From: Pseudomonadota bacterium
GTDB lineage: Bacteria > Pseudomonadota > Alphaproteobacteria > Rhizobiales > Hyphomicrobiaceae
Direction: 5' to 3'
Length of the DNA: 10,000 nt
Assembly: GCA_021813195.1 (NCBI GenBank)
Contig: JAKALI010000100.1
Location: 1-10,000, forward strand
Positions 1-6,397 of the stretch are shown here, in pieces. Both the position numbers and the translations under genes were made by a program. Positions within the stretch are counted from its first letter, which is position 1, and each line of letters opens with the position of its first letter. The notes below the pieces were generated by a model that had not been told where the DNA came from, did not search any database, and saw nothing but the letters and a program-made list of their open reading frames with translations.

Positions 1-105
1 AGGGTCTCGTCATCGATCCCCAACGCAGCAGCCACAAGCCGGATCAGCCCTTCATCAGAGTCCGGAAGCGGTACGCCCTGCGCGAATAGATCCGGTGTCT
101 CACAA
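1..105 (-). other. Unassigned segment, possible fragment of a minus-strand reading frame
   Basis: No plus-strand frame here gives a convincing protein: the frame of the downstream acyltransferase is stopped by TAG at 87-89 and another is serine-rich and low in complexity. Read on the minus strand, this segment is open to the window edge and gives a protein-like run containing LPDSDEGLIRLVAAALGIDD. The pattern of a short acidic helix followed by LVAAALGIDDE loosely recalls the first helix of an acyl carrier protein, but the conserved DSL serine motif would lie outside the window, so this is only a guess. No ATG is visible for it; an in-frame GTG reads from 113. The minus frame is codon-aligned with the + strand acyltransferase frame beyond 105, so its openness there may be a mere shadow. 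It could equally be non-coding or a recombined or misassembled junction. Confidence 0.22.
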
Positions 106-746
106 GGCGGCACGCCCGCGAAATTGCGGCCTATCTGCTGGACGATGCCACTACAACGCAGAGGCTCGTCGGCGCATTTGACGACGCGTGCACGGCACCG
201 GCCGTTTGGCACGGCTCGAATCTTCTTGGCAAGGTAGCTGACCTCGCAAGGTTTTGCGCACAGGAAGGAGAAGTAGAGTTCATTATCGCCGTCGGGAAGA
301 ACGAGGTCCGGCGGAGCATTGCGCTTAGAATTGAGTCTATGGGGCTCCCAAACCTCAAGCCTTGGACCGTGAGGCATCACACGGCATGGACAGGGTGGGG
401 TGTGGGGATTGGAGCCGGCACCTTGCTGGCCCCGAATTCAATTGTGACAACCAATAGCCAGATTGGAAGGCATTCGATCTTGAACGTGAAGGCTAGCGTG
501 TCCCATGACTGCAAGGTCGGCGATTACTGCAACCTAAATCCCAATTCCACAATTTGTGGCAACGTGCAGTTGGGCGATGGTTGCGACATTGGCGCCGGAG
601 CCACGGTTATCGAATCACGAAGAATTGGAGCTTGGTCTGTCATTGGTGCCGGCGCGGTAGTAACCGAGGATCTGCCGGAAGGCGTAACGGCTGTCGGCGT
701 ACCTGCCCGAATCATTCGGCGGCAGGGGATTCCGAACAACTCGTAA
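90..746 (+). CDS. PglD/NeuD-like sugar acyltransferase (left-handed beta-helix), 5' end missing
   Basis: This resembles the PglD/NeuD family, which transfers an acetyl or other acyl group from a CoA donor to a sugar, usually the amino group of a UDP-linked amino sugar or a sialic-acid hydroxyl, in the cytoplasm. The reading frame is open from 90. HAREIAAYLLDD, VGAFDD and EFIIAVGKNEVRR match the family's N-terminal Rossmann-like domain. From about 339 there is a left-handed beta-helix of hexapeptide repeats (VGIGAGTLLAPNSIV, QIGRHSILNV, KVGDYCNL, QLGDGCDIGAGATV, RIGAWSVIGAGAVV), ending in GVPARII. SVSHDCKVGDY carries the expected catalytic histidine (codon 504-506). The first ATG is at 339, which would leave only the helix domain (135 aa against a usual 200-220). 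No ATG, GTG or TTG exists in frame between the TAG at 87-89 and 339, and the initial nucleotide-binding glycine loop is absent. Either the gene is truncated or frameshifted near 105-113, or a helix-only protein is made. The stop lies one base before the next ATG. Family call is firm; an intact product is doubtful. Confidence 0.8.
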   Translation: MRCLTRRHAREIAAYLLDDATTTQRLVGAFDDACTAPAVWHGSNLLGKVADLARFCAQEGEVEFIIAVGKNEVRRSIALRIESMGLPNLKPWTVRHHTAWTGWGVGIGAGTLLAPNSIVTTNSQIGRHSILNVKASVSHDCKVGDYCNLNPNSTICGNVQLGDGCDIGAGATVIESRRIGAWSVIGAGAVVTEDLPEGVTAVGVPARIIRRQGIPNNS

Positions 747-747
747 T

Positions 748-1566
748 ATGAACTGTATTGAATCAGTTTCCACCAAGCTCCGGCATGCCCCTGGATTGAA
801 GAATTTAGGGTTCCTCTGGAACCTTGTCCGGCCGCTTTACCAGAGTCTCGTGAACATGGCTGCCGGCCGGCATGGACTTGTCCGCAGGATGAACGGCATG
901 GACGAGATCCGTATCCTGCCGGAGCATCGGGCGCTGACCGAGGTCTATGAGCCAGAAGTCTGGCGGCAACTTATGCCACAGGTTAAACCTGGCGACTGCA
1001 TCGCCGACATTGGTGCGCATTTTGGGATTTACGCCATCGCCTTTGCCAAGCGTGTGGGGCCGACTGGCCGGGTCATCGCCGTTGAGGCTGACCCGGCCAA
1101 CGCCGATGTGCTGCGCGCCCACTCAAAACTTAACGAAGTCGAGTCCGTCATAGATGTCGTGCAGCTAGCGCTTTCCGATCATGAAGGCGAAACGAATTGG
1201 CACAGCCAGGACTCGCAGTCGGTCGCGATGCCGGTAAGTGCTGATAACACCGGCCCGACGGTGCACATGAGCACACTGGACCAAATTGTGGCCGGCCGCC
1301 GAGTGGATATGATGCTGATAGACATCGAAGGCTATGAAGAACCTGCGCTCAGAGGTGGGCAGCAGTTGCTCAAGGATACGGCTCGTCGACCCCGGTTGAT
1401 CGTCATTGAGGTGCATCCCTACAACTGGCCTTTGTGTGGCGGAAGTTCTGCGTCGCTGCTCGGGTTTCTGCATGAGTGCGGATACGAAATCCGACACTTA
1501 GACGGAACGCCGGTGGCTGCTCTCACTGAGTACGGGCATGTCACTGCGACGCCGTGCCCACGCTGA
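748..1566 (+). CDS. FkbM-family SAM-dependent methyltransferase
   Basis: This is a 272-residue FkbM-type class I methyltransferase, a family that O-methylates sugars in surface glycans and polyketides using S-adenosylmethionine. The N-terminal 80 residues are a variable lead-in. Motif I DIGAHFGIYAIAFA starts at residue 87 and forms the SAM glycine loop. VIAVEADP (109-116) ends strand 2 with the acidic residue for the SAM ribose. LALSDHEGE (140-148) follows. MLIDIEGYEEPALRGG (189-204) is the family's hallmark LKIDVEGxE segment, and RLIVIEVHP (216-224) the next strand. Length is typical and no transmembrane segment is seen, so it should be cytosolic. The ATG begins one base after the upstream stop, suggesting translational coupling; no good Shine-Dalgarno is visible at normal spacing. 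The neighbouring glycosyltransferases imply a sugar residue or the end of a glycan chain as acceptor, but the sequence does not say which hydroxyl. Confidence 0.9.
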   Translation: MNCIESVSTKLRHAPGLKNLGFLWNLVRPLYQSLVNMAAGRHGLVRRMNGMDEIRILPEHRALTEVYEPEVWRQLMPQVKPGDCIADIGAHFGIYAIAFAKRVGPTGRVIAVEADPANADVLRAHSKLNEVESVIDVVQLALSDHEGETNWHSQDSQSVAMPVSADNTGPTVHMSTLDQIVAGRRVDMMLIDIEGYEEPALRGGQQLLKDTARRPRLIVIEVHPYNWPLCGGSSASLLGFLHECGYEIRHLDGTPVAALTEYGHVTATPCPR

Positions 1567-1595
1567 CAACGCATACCGAATACTCCTAACCAATC

Positions 1596-2543
1596 ATGTC
1601 CAGCAAGTCCCATGCGCCCTTGTGGTTGAGGAACTCGGCATTATGGATTCATCGCATTGCTGCACGAACTTCGTTTACCGCGCGACTCCATCTCGGGGTT
1701 TGCCGGTTGGCGGCTTCGCACCTTTCGCCTCTGAGGCGCACGCAGTTATTGAATTCTCTAGGACTGATTGAGTGGCCACAGCAATCACTTTCGCCACAGG
1801 TCGTGACATTGGGGCGCGAGACATCGGTTCTTCTCCACCCGCATCAGGGTGAGTTTGATTTTGCCGCCGTACTCGGTGGTAGATTGAGTTACGAAAAGGA
1901 GGTATTTGAATTTCTCGACGCTCGAGTCACAAGCTACGATGCAATCATTGAGATCGGAGCCAACGTCGGAATATTTACTCTCTACTTTGCATCCAAATTC
2001 GCCGAAGGCGGAGCCCAAGAAAAAAAAGATCTATGCCTTTGAGCCGTCCAGGAAAGCTCACACCCGTCTACAAAATAACCTCGAAGCAAATCTGGTTTCC
2101 AATGTCGTCACTTTCAATTGCGCCGTGGGCGACGCGACACAAATCACCTGGTTCTATGAGCCTGAAGGGCATTTAACCAATGGCTCTCTGGTTTCAGATT
2201 TCGCCGGCATTTTCAGTGAAGATGTGAAGAGGACACCGGTTCTGATGATGCATGCCGGCGAGTTGGGCCAGCTCTTGGACGGTGGCAAGAAAATCCTGAT
2301 CAAGATTGATGCTGAGGGTTACGAGGGGTTCATTCTTGAAGCCCTGCAGCCTGTCATAAGCGCGTATTCTCCCGACCTTATTGTTGAGTTCTGCCTGAAT
2401 TTGAACAAGCGATCAATAAAGCGGCCACGGCGGTCGCGCCCAACTATCGTTTCTACGCTATCACTGCGAGTGGAATCGTGCCGCAGACGCGAGTCGCCTC
2501 CATGGGTGGGCGAGACTGCTTCCTGACGGCCACCGAACTGTAG
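1596..2543 (+). pseudogene. Second FkbM-family methyltransferase, broken by two opposite single-base frameshifts
   Basis: Three pieces in two frames join into one normal-length FkbM methyltransferase of about 315 residues. The first frame (ATG 1596) gives an N-terminal region and IIEIGANVGIFTLYFASKF, the SAM glycine loop, then ends at TGA 2040-2042. The family match resumes one frame over with KKIYAFEPS, LEANLVSNVVTFNCAVGD and ILIKIDAEGYEGFILEAL, to DLIVE at about 2388. The first frame then takes over again with VLPEFEQAINKAATAVAPNY and a plausible C-terminus ending at TAG 2541-2543. The first shift falls at a run of eight A (2020-2027); seven A would read EKKIYAFEP in frame. The second is equivalent to one missing base near 2388, where GAG GTT would restore frame. 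In codons the stop of the repaired frame is eight bases before the next gene. As written the gene yields only a 148-residue fragment. Sequencing error, true decay or slippage cannot be separated here. Its role would parallel its neighbour at 748; the two differ greatly outside the core motifs, so they are not a recent duplication. Confidence 0.85.
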
Positions 2544-2551
2544 ACTGCATC

Positions 2552-3520
2552 ATGTCAGTTCCCCTTGTCAGTTTCGTCGTCCCCTGCTACAACTACGGGC
2601 GCTATCTGCGCGACTGCATCGATCGGATCTTCGCTCAAGAGGGCGAATATGAGATGGAGATCATCGCCATCAATGACTGCTCCACAGATGACACCCTAGC
2701 CATCCTTCGCAGTTACGACGATTCCCGCCTCCATATCATTGATCATGAAGTAAACCGGGGACATATCTTCACGATTAATGAAGGGATTGAGCGGACAAAT
2801 GGGAAGTATGTAGTCCGAATCGACCCCGATGACCGGCACCGACCGCAATTCCTTTCTCGTCTGGTCCCAATCCTGGAGTCCAAGCCGGAGATCGCCCTCG
2901 CCTACGGGAACGTTGCCCTCATTGACGGCGAAGGACGGATTGGAATGGAGCGGGCAGACACCCACCATCGCGGCCATGATTATATGGGGAACGAGTTTGT
3001 GGCCTTGCTGAAGAAAAACTTCATCTGTGCACCGACCGTCATCGCCCGGAGAGAAGCCTGGATGAGCGCTTGCCCGGTGCCCGAGGGGCTAGCCTTTAAT
3101 GACTGGTACTTCAATATTATGCTGGCACGGCGTTGGCCCTTTTACTACTGTGATGAGGTGCTGGCTGATTACCGAGTCCATGACAGCAATCATCACTCCA
3201 AGATCAGCCAGGATGGAAGTGAGGAGCGTTCGGTCATCAAGTTACTGGACCTCGTTTATTCCCAGGAGGAAACCGATTCTGCGCTCGAGCAGGCAAAGCT
3301 TTCTGCGAAGGCAGAGGCCTACGCTTCCCACTACCTTGACTTCGCGATCAAATACTTTGGTCATGGGATGAATGCGGAATCCCGCCGCTGCTTTCTGCGG
3401 GTGCTGTTCTTAGGGCCAAGTTTGATGGCCAAGCCTACTCACCTGCGCCTAATGTTGGCGACGTTCTTTCCACGGCGCTGGTACGACGCTGCCAAAAACA
3501 TTTGGCGTATGCCTGCCTAA
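2552..3520 (+). CDS. Family 2 (GT-A fold) glycosyltransferase
   Basis: This 322-residue enzyme has the features of an inverting GT2 glycosyltransferase, which moves a sugar from a nucleotide-sugar to a growing glycan at the cytoplasmic membrane face. VSFVVPCYNYGRYL (6-19) is the first strand and nucleotide-binding loop, IAINDCSTDDT (38-48) the second, VNRGHIFTINEG (67-78) the usual helix, and VVRIDPDDRHRP (87-98) carries the metal-binding DxD-type acidic cluster. FNDWYFNIMLARR (182-194) places an aspartate where the catalytic base of this family sits, and VLADYRVHDSN (203-213) is the common closing segment. The last 100 residues are helical and lack obvious membrane spans. The ATG is eight bases after the end of the broken FkbM gene, with no clear Shine-Dalgarno sequence. 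Donor and acceptor sugars cannot be read from sequence. Confidence 0.92.
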   Translation: MSVPLVSFVVPCYNYGRYLRDCIDRIFAQEGEYEMEIIAINDCSTDDTLAILRSYDDSRLHIIDHEVNRGHIFTINEGIERTNGKYVVRIDPDDRHRPQFLSRLVPILESKPEIALAYGNVALIDGEGRIGMERADTHHRGHDYMGNEFVALLKKNFICAPTVIARREAWMSACPVPEGLAFNDWYFNIMLARRWPFYYCDEVLADYRVHDSNHHSKISQDGSEERSVIKLLDLVYSQEETDSALEQAKLSAKAEAYASHYLDFAIKYFGHGMNAESRRCFLRVLFLGPSLMAKPTHLRLMLATFFPRRWYDAAKNIWRMPA

Positions 3521-3605
3521 TCTTGCGGCCCTGTCATATCCCGTGAGCGTTTCTGTGTCGAATATCCGCTTGACTGCATAAGTCTTGTCTCTCCAACTAG
3601 CGCTT

Positions 3606-4949
3606 ATGCGAGTTTTACACATCCCATTTTTCTATAGTTTTAGCAAGCTCGGTGGTACGGAGATTTACGTCGAATCTCTTTGCAGGCATTTGTCCGCCGT
3701 CGGTATTGAGTGTGCGATAGTCACACCGGCCGCGCGGCTGGGAATCGAAGAGAAACTGGTCGACGGAATCACGATTTTCGAGATCGGCCAGGATCCTGAA
3801 TCCGGGTTTGAAGAAGCCTACGGGCAGCCGGACTGGGTAGCGGCAGCCAATTTTCGAGTGGTATTGCAGGCCTGGAAACCAGATGTAGTGCATCTGCACG
3901 CGCGCACCGCTGCAGTGTCGGAAGCACTGGTGCACGAAGCTAAACAGGCTGGGGCACGGGTATTGTTCACCTATCACACGCCGACAGTGAGCTGCGCGCG
4001 CGGGACGATGATGCACATGGGCCGCGCGCCTTGCGATGGGGCGCTTGACGTTACCCGGTGCACGGCGTGCGTGCTGCAAAAGCATGGAGTGCATGAAGGA
4101 TTAGCTAATGTCCTTGCAAGAACTCCAGGTTGGCTCGGGAGGTTGTTGGCGCGCCTCAGGCTGCACGGGGGCGTTTGGACCGCACTACGTATGCGTGAGT
4201 TGGTCGCCGGTGGGCAACAGCGCTTTCACAGTTTGATGAGCAAGGCGGACCACGTTGTCGCTGTATGCGAATGGGTGGCGGGCGTACTAAGGCGCAATGG
4301 CATCAACGAGCCGCAACTCGTGGTATCCCGGCAAGGCTTGCCATTCGCGCCGATCGAGCCGGTGGATAGCGGCGCCATCGCGAGCGCCACGCCGGACACT
4401 GATGTGAGCACACAACGGCCCCTTGTACTTCGCTATTTCGGCCGGCTTGATCGGTCTAAAGGCGTCGATGTACTGTTGCGCGCCCTTGCAAAAATACCTA
4501 CCGCCAATGTTTCGTTGGAGATATTCGCCATCATTCAGGGTGCCGAGGATGCGTACCAGCAACATTTGCGGAAAATGATTAAGCAAGACACACGTGTTGC
4601 GCTGCGGCCGTCGTTGCCCGCATCTTCAGTGGTCGCTGCCATGCGCGCCTGTGATCTGGTCGTAGTTCCTTCGCAATGGCTGGAAACCGGACCACTGGTC
4701 GTGCTTGAAGCCTTCGCGGCTGGCACGCCAGTCCTCGGATCACGACTTGGCGGTATTGCCGAACTGGTGACCCATGGCGTCGATGGTTTGCTGGTGGCGG
4801 CGGAAAATGAAAAAGCCTGGGCGGATGCTATCCAGAGCTTCGATACTGACCGCAGCGCGCTGAATAGGTTGCGCGCGGGCATCAAGCCACCACGAACTAT
4901 GAAGGAAGTGGCAAAAGAGATGTCGGAGCTCTATGAATCTCTCAGTTGA
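3606..4949 (+). CDS. Family 4 (GT-B fold) glycosyltransferase with four-cysteine insert
   Basis: A 447-residue retaining GT4 glycosyltransferase. The ATG at 3606 is preferred over the in-frame TTG at 3585 because MRVLHIPFF is the usual first strand of the fold. GGTEIYVESLCRHL (16-29) is the glycine loop and first helix, and DVVHLHAR (93-100) with FTYHTPTVSC (121-130) completes the acceptor-binding N-domain. Between about 130 and 155 four cysteines (130, 143, 152, 155) form a CX12CX8CX2C pattern, which could bind a metal. The C-domain begins near 272 with VLRYFGRLDRSKGVDVLL. WLETGPLVVLEAFAAGTPV (358-376) supplies the EX7E motif (E360, E368) that contacts the nucleotide-sugar. Its last 17 bases overlap the following truncated glycosyltransferase. 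The 85-base gap upstream (3521-3605) shows no terminator or promoter I can defend. Substrates unknown; the family call is secure. Confidence 0.93.
   Translation: MRVLHIPFFYSFSKLGGTEIYVESLCRHLSAVGIECAIVTPAARLGIEEKLVDGITIFEIGQDPESGFEEAYGQPDWVAAANFRVVLQAWKPDVVHLHARTAAVSEALVHEAKQAGARVLFTYHTPTVSCARGTMMHMGRAPCDGALDVTRCTACVLQKHGVHEGLANVLARTPGWLGRLLARLRLHGGVWTALRMRELVAGGQQRFHSLMSKADHVVAVCEWVAGVLRRNGINEPQLVVSRQGLPFAPIEPVDSGAIASATPDTDVSTQRPLVLRYFGRLDRSKGVDVLLRALAKIPTANVSLEIFAIIQGAEDAYQQHLRKMIKQDTRVALRPSLPASSVVAAMRACDLVVVPSQWLETGPLVVLEAFAAGTPVLGSRLGGIAELVTHGVDGLLVAAENEKAWADAIQSFDTDRSALNRLRAGIKPPRTMKEVAKEMSELYESLS
4925..4928 (+). promoter_or_regulatory. Shine-Dalgarno GGAG for the 4933 ATG
   Basis: GGAG lies four bases before the ATG at 4933, inside the 3' end of the upstream glycosyltransferase gene. 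It supports that ATG as a genuine former or current start, although the reading frame behind it is truncated. Confidence 0.5.
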
Positions 4950-5172
4950 AACGCGGCGTGCGTTGTTCATCCAGGCTACCGAACCCGGCGCCTATCCCCC
5001 CCTGATCAACGCGGCGCACCTGATGGCAGAGGCAGGATGGGAGGTTACGTTTCTGGCCGCGCCGATAGCTGGCAATCGGCTGAAGGTAACGCCGTCGCCA
5101 CAAATCACGGCAATCGATGTGCCCGAGCGAACTTCGCATGTGATTCAGCGATGGAGATTTCGTGGAGAATAA
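4933..5172 (+). pseudogene. Truncated N-terminus of a GT4-like glycosyltransferase
   Basis: A 79-codon frame that is the beginning of a glycosyltransferase and then stops. Residues 8-41 (RRALFIQ, PGAYPPL, AEAGWEVTFL) parallel the start of the complete enzyme at 8423 (RRVLYVQ, PAGYPPL, AGGGWHVLFL), including the distinctive YPPL and GW-V-FL positions. The remainder up to RWRF roughly follows the same domain (its counterpart is LKLHYLAY) before the stop at 5170-5172. The rest of the N-domain and the whole C-terminal nucleotide-sugar domain are missing, so it should have no transferase activity. The next gene starts inside it at GTG 5162. A good Shine-Dalgarno sequence and a 17-base overlap with the gene before suggest it was once a translationally coupled member of the operon. 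The most natural reading is a relic left when recombination or deletion joined a different glycosyltransferase to this point. A small functional protein cannot be excluded. Confidence 0.75.
5153..5156 (+). promoter_or_regulatory. Shine-Dalgarno GGAG deciding the GTG start at 5162
   Basis: GGAG five bases before GTG 5162 supports a GTG start for the following glycosyltransferase. The nearby ATG at 5151 is out of frame with that gene. Confidence 0.55.
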
Positions 5173-6397
5173 GACCCCGCTTGTCATCGCGGCCGACGCG
5201 TGGGCCGCCGACGAAGTGGGGGGGGCTTTCAAGATCGCGAGCGACTTCGCGGTGTTTTGCGCGAAAAACGGCAGGGAAGTGCACTATCTTTGTTGCGACA
5301 CCAAGAGGACAGGGGAAAAAACTGCGCGGCATGAGGGGGTGACGGTTTGGCGTTATCCGAGGCCGGCGTCGAGCGGCACGACGGGTATCGCCAATTTTCT
5401 TTCCCACATGAAAGGAGCGGGGGCCGCGTTGAGGGACCTCTGCGAAGCGGTAAACCGCGAATTCGTCTTGAACGGCCACGGCCACTTGCCGTATTTTGCC
5501 GGACTGCACCGCCGAGATATCCGCATCACGCGGCGGGTCATGTCCGTGCACTCGCCACTGGCGGAAGAATACGCCGCGAACCGAGAAGGGGGGGCGCTGG
5601 AACTGCGCGCGAAAGCCGTTCATTGGGGCTTTCGGCAGATCGAGAAAAAATGCTATCGAAAGAGTGATCTCGTCCAGTGTTTTTCGCAGTACACGGCATC
5701 CCTTTTGAGCCGCGAGTTTGCCGTGGAGACGTCCGGCCGCATCGCGGTGTGCCCCGGTTACGTCGATTTTGAGCGCATGTCGGTGCGCCTATCGCGCCAG
5801 GAAGCCAGGCTTAAGCTGCGATCTGCGTTCTGGCGGACAGACGACGTCTGCTTTTTCTCTCTTCGGCGGCACACGAAACGAATGGGGCTGGATAACCTCA
5901 TACGCGCATTTGCATGGGTAAAGCGTTCGGCGGCCTCGAGCCTGCCCAAATTCCGCCTGATCCTGGCTGGGGATGGCCCCGAGACCGGCCAGCTAAAAGC
6001 GTTGGCCGGGTCAATGGCGCTTTCCGACGACATCCATTTCCCCGGCCGCATCGAGGAAAGCGAAAAAGCGCTGCACTACCGGGCGGCCGACTGTTTTGTC
6101 CTGCCGACAAGGGCGTTGGAGGGGTTCGGGTTGATCGTGCTGGAAGCGTTCGCGGCAGGGACGCCCATCATCGCCACACCCGTGGGCGCTATCCCCGAGG
6201 TCTTAGGGGAGTTTGGCGCGGAAAGCCTGACATCCGGCACCGAAGCCGAAGACATCGGCCGGGCGATGCTGACGTTTCTATCGAGCCGGCCTGAAAACGA
6301 CGACAGGGAAGAAGCGCGCAGGAGGTACGCCCAAACATTCGATAAAGCCCGCGTTCTTTCCAGGCTCGAGCTCGCGATTATGGGAGACCAGCCCTGA
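5162..6397 (+). CDS. Family 4 (GT-B fold) glycosyltransferase, GTG start
   Basis: A 411-residue GT4 glycosyltransferase. The N-terminus reads PLVIAADAWAADEVGGAFK, the first strand followed by a glycine loop. GIANFLSHMK, FVLNGHGHLPYFAGL (101-115) and VMSVHSPLAEEY (126-137) form the acceptor domain, and DLVQCFSQYTASLL (169-182) leads to the hinge. In the donor domain, FFSLRRHTKRMGLDNLIRAF (231-250) is a variant of the GRL-KG segment that supplies phosphate-binding Arg/Lys, LILAGDGPE (266-274) is the core strand, and ALEGFGLIVLEAFAAGTPII (318-337) carries the EX7E pair (E320, E328). A run of eight G (5218-5225) lies at codons 19-22 and a run of seven G at 5588-5594; both are in frame as written. 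The gene overlaps the truncated transferase upstream by 11 bases and the next gene by four. By eye it is richer in G/C at third positions than the genes before 3600. Sugar specificity unknown. Confidence 0.92.
   Translation: MENKTPLVIAADAWAADEVGGAFKIASDFAVFCAKNGREVHYLCCDTKRTGEKTARHEGVTVWRYPRPASSGTTGIANFLSHMKGAGAALRDLCEAVNREFVLNGHGHLPYFAGLHRRDIRITRRVMSVHSPLAEEYAANREGGALELRAKAVHWGFRQIEKKCYRKSDLVQCFSQYTASLLSREFAVETSGRIAVCPGYVDFERMSVRLSRQEARLKLRSAFWRTDDVCFFSLRRHTKRMGLDNLIRAFAWVKRSAASSLPKFRLILAGDGPETGQLKALAGSMALSDDIHFPGRIEESEKALHYRAADCFVLPTRALEGFGLIVLEAFAAGTPIIATPVGAIPEVLGEFGAESLTSGTEAEDIGRAMLTFLSSRPENDDREEARRRYAQTFDKARVLSRLELAIMGDQP
6382..6387 (+). promoter_or_regulatory. Shine-Dalgarno GGGAGA supporting a CTG start at 6394
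   Basis: GGGAGA ends six bases before the CTG at 6394. The nearest conventional alternative, GTG 6412, has no comparable sequence at a normal distance, so this site favours the earlier, non-standard start. Confidence 0.5.

Noticed and set aside
748..2543. The two adjacent FkbM genes as a recent tandem duplication
   Set aside because: Outside the SAM loop and the ID-EGYE segment the two proteins show little visible similarity, so they are distant family members.
3615..4094. 159-codon open frame on the minus strand
   Set aside because: It is wholly antisense to the N-domain of the GT4 gene at 3606, with no recognisable domain or ribosome site.
5105..5623. 172-codon open frame on the minus strand
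   Set aside because: It lies opposite the well-supported GT4 gene at 5162, is Arg/Pro/His-rich, and shows no family motif; it is an antisense shadow.
5914..6294. 126-codon + strand frame inside the 5162 glycosyltransferase
   Set aside because: It is an alternate-frame reading of GC-rich coding DNA, dominated by Gly, Arg and Pro, and covers the conserved donor domain of the real gene.
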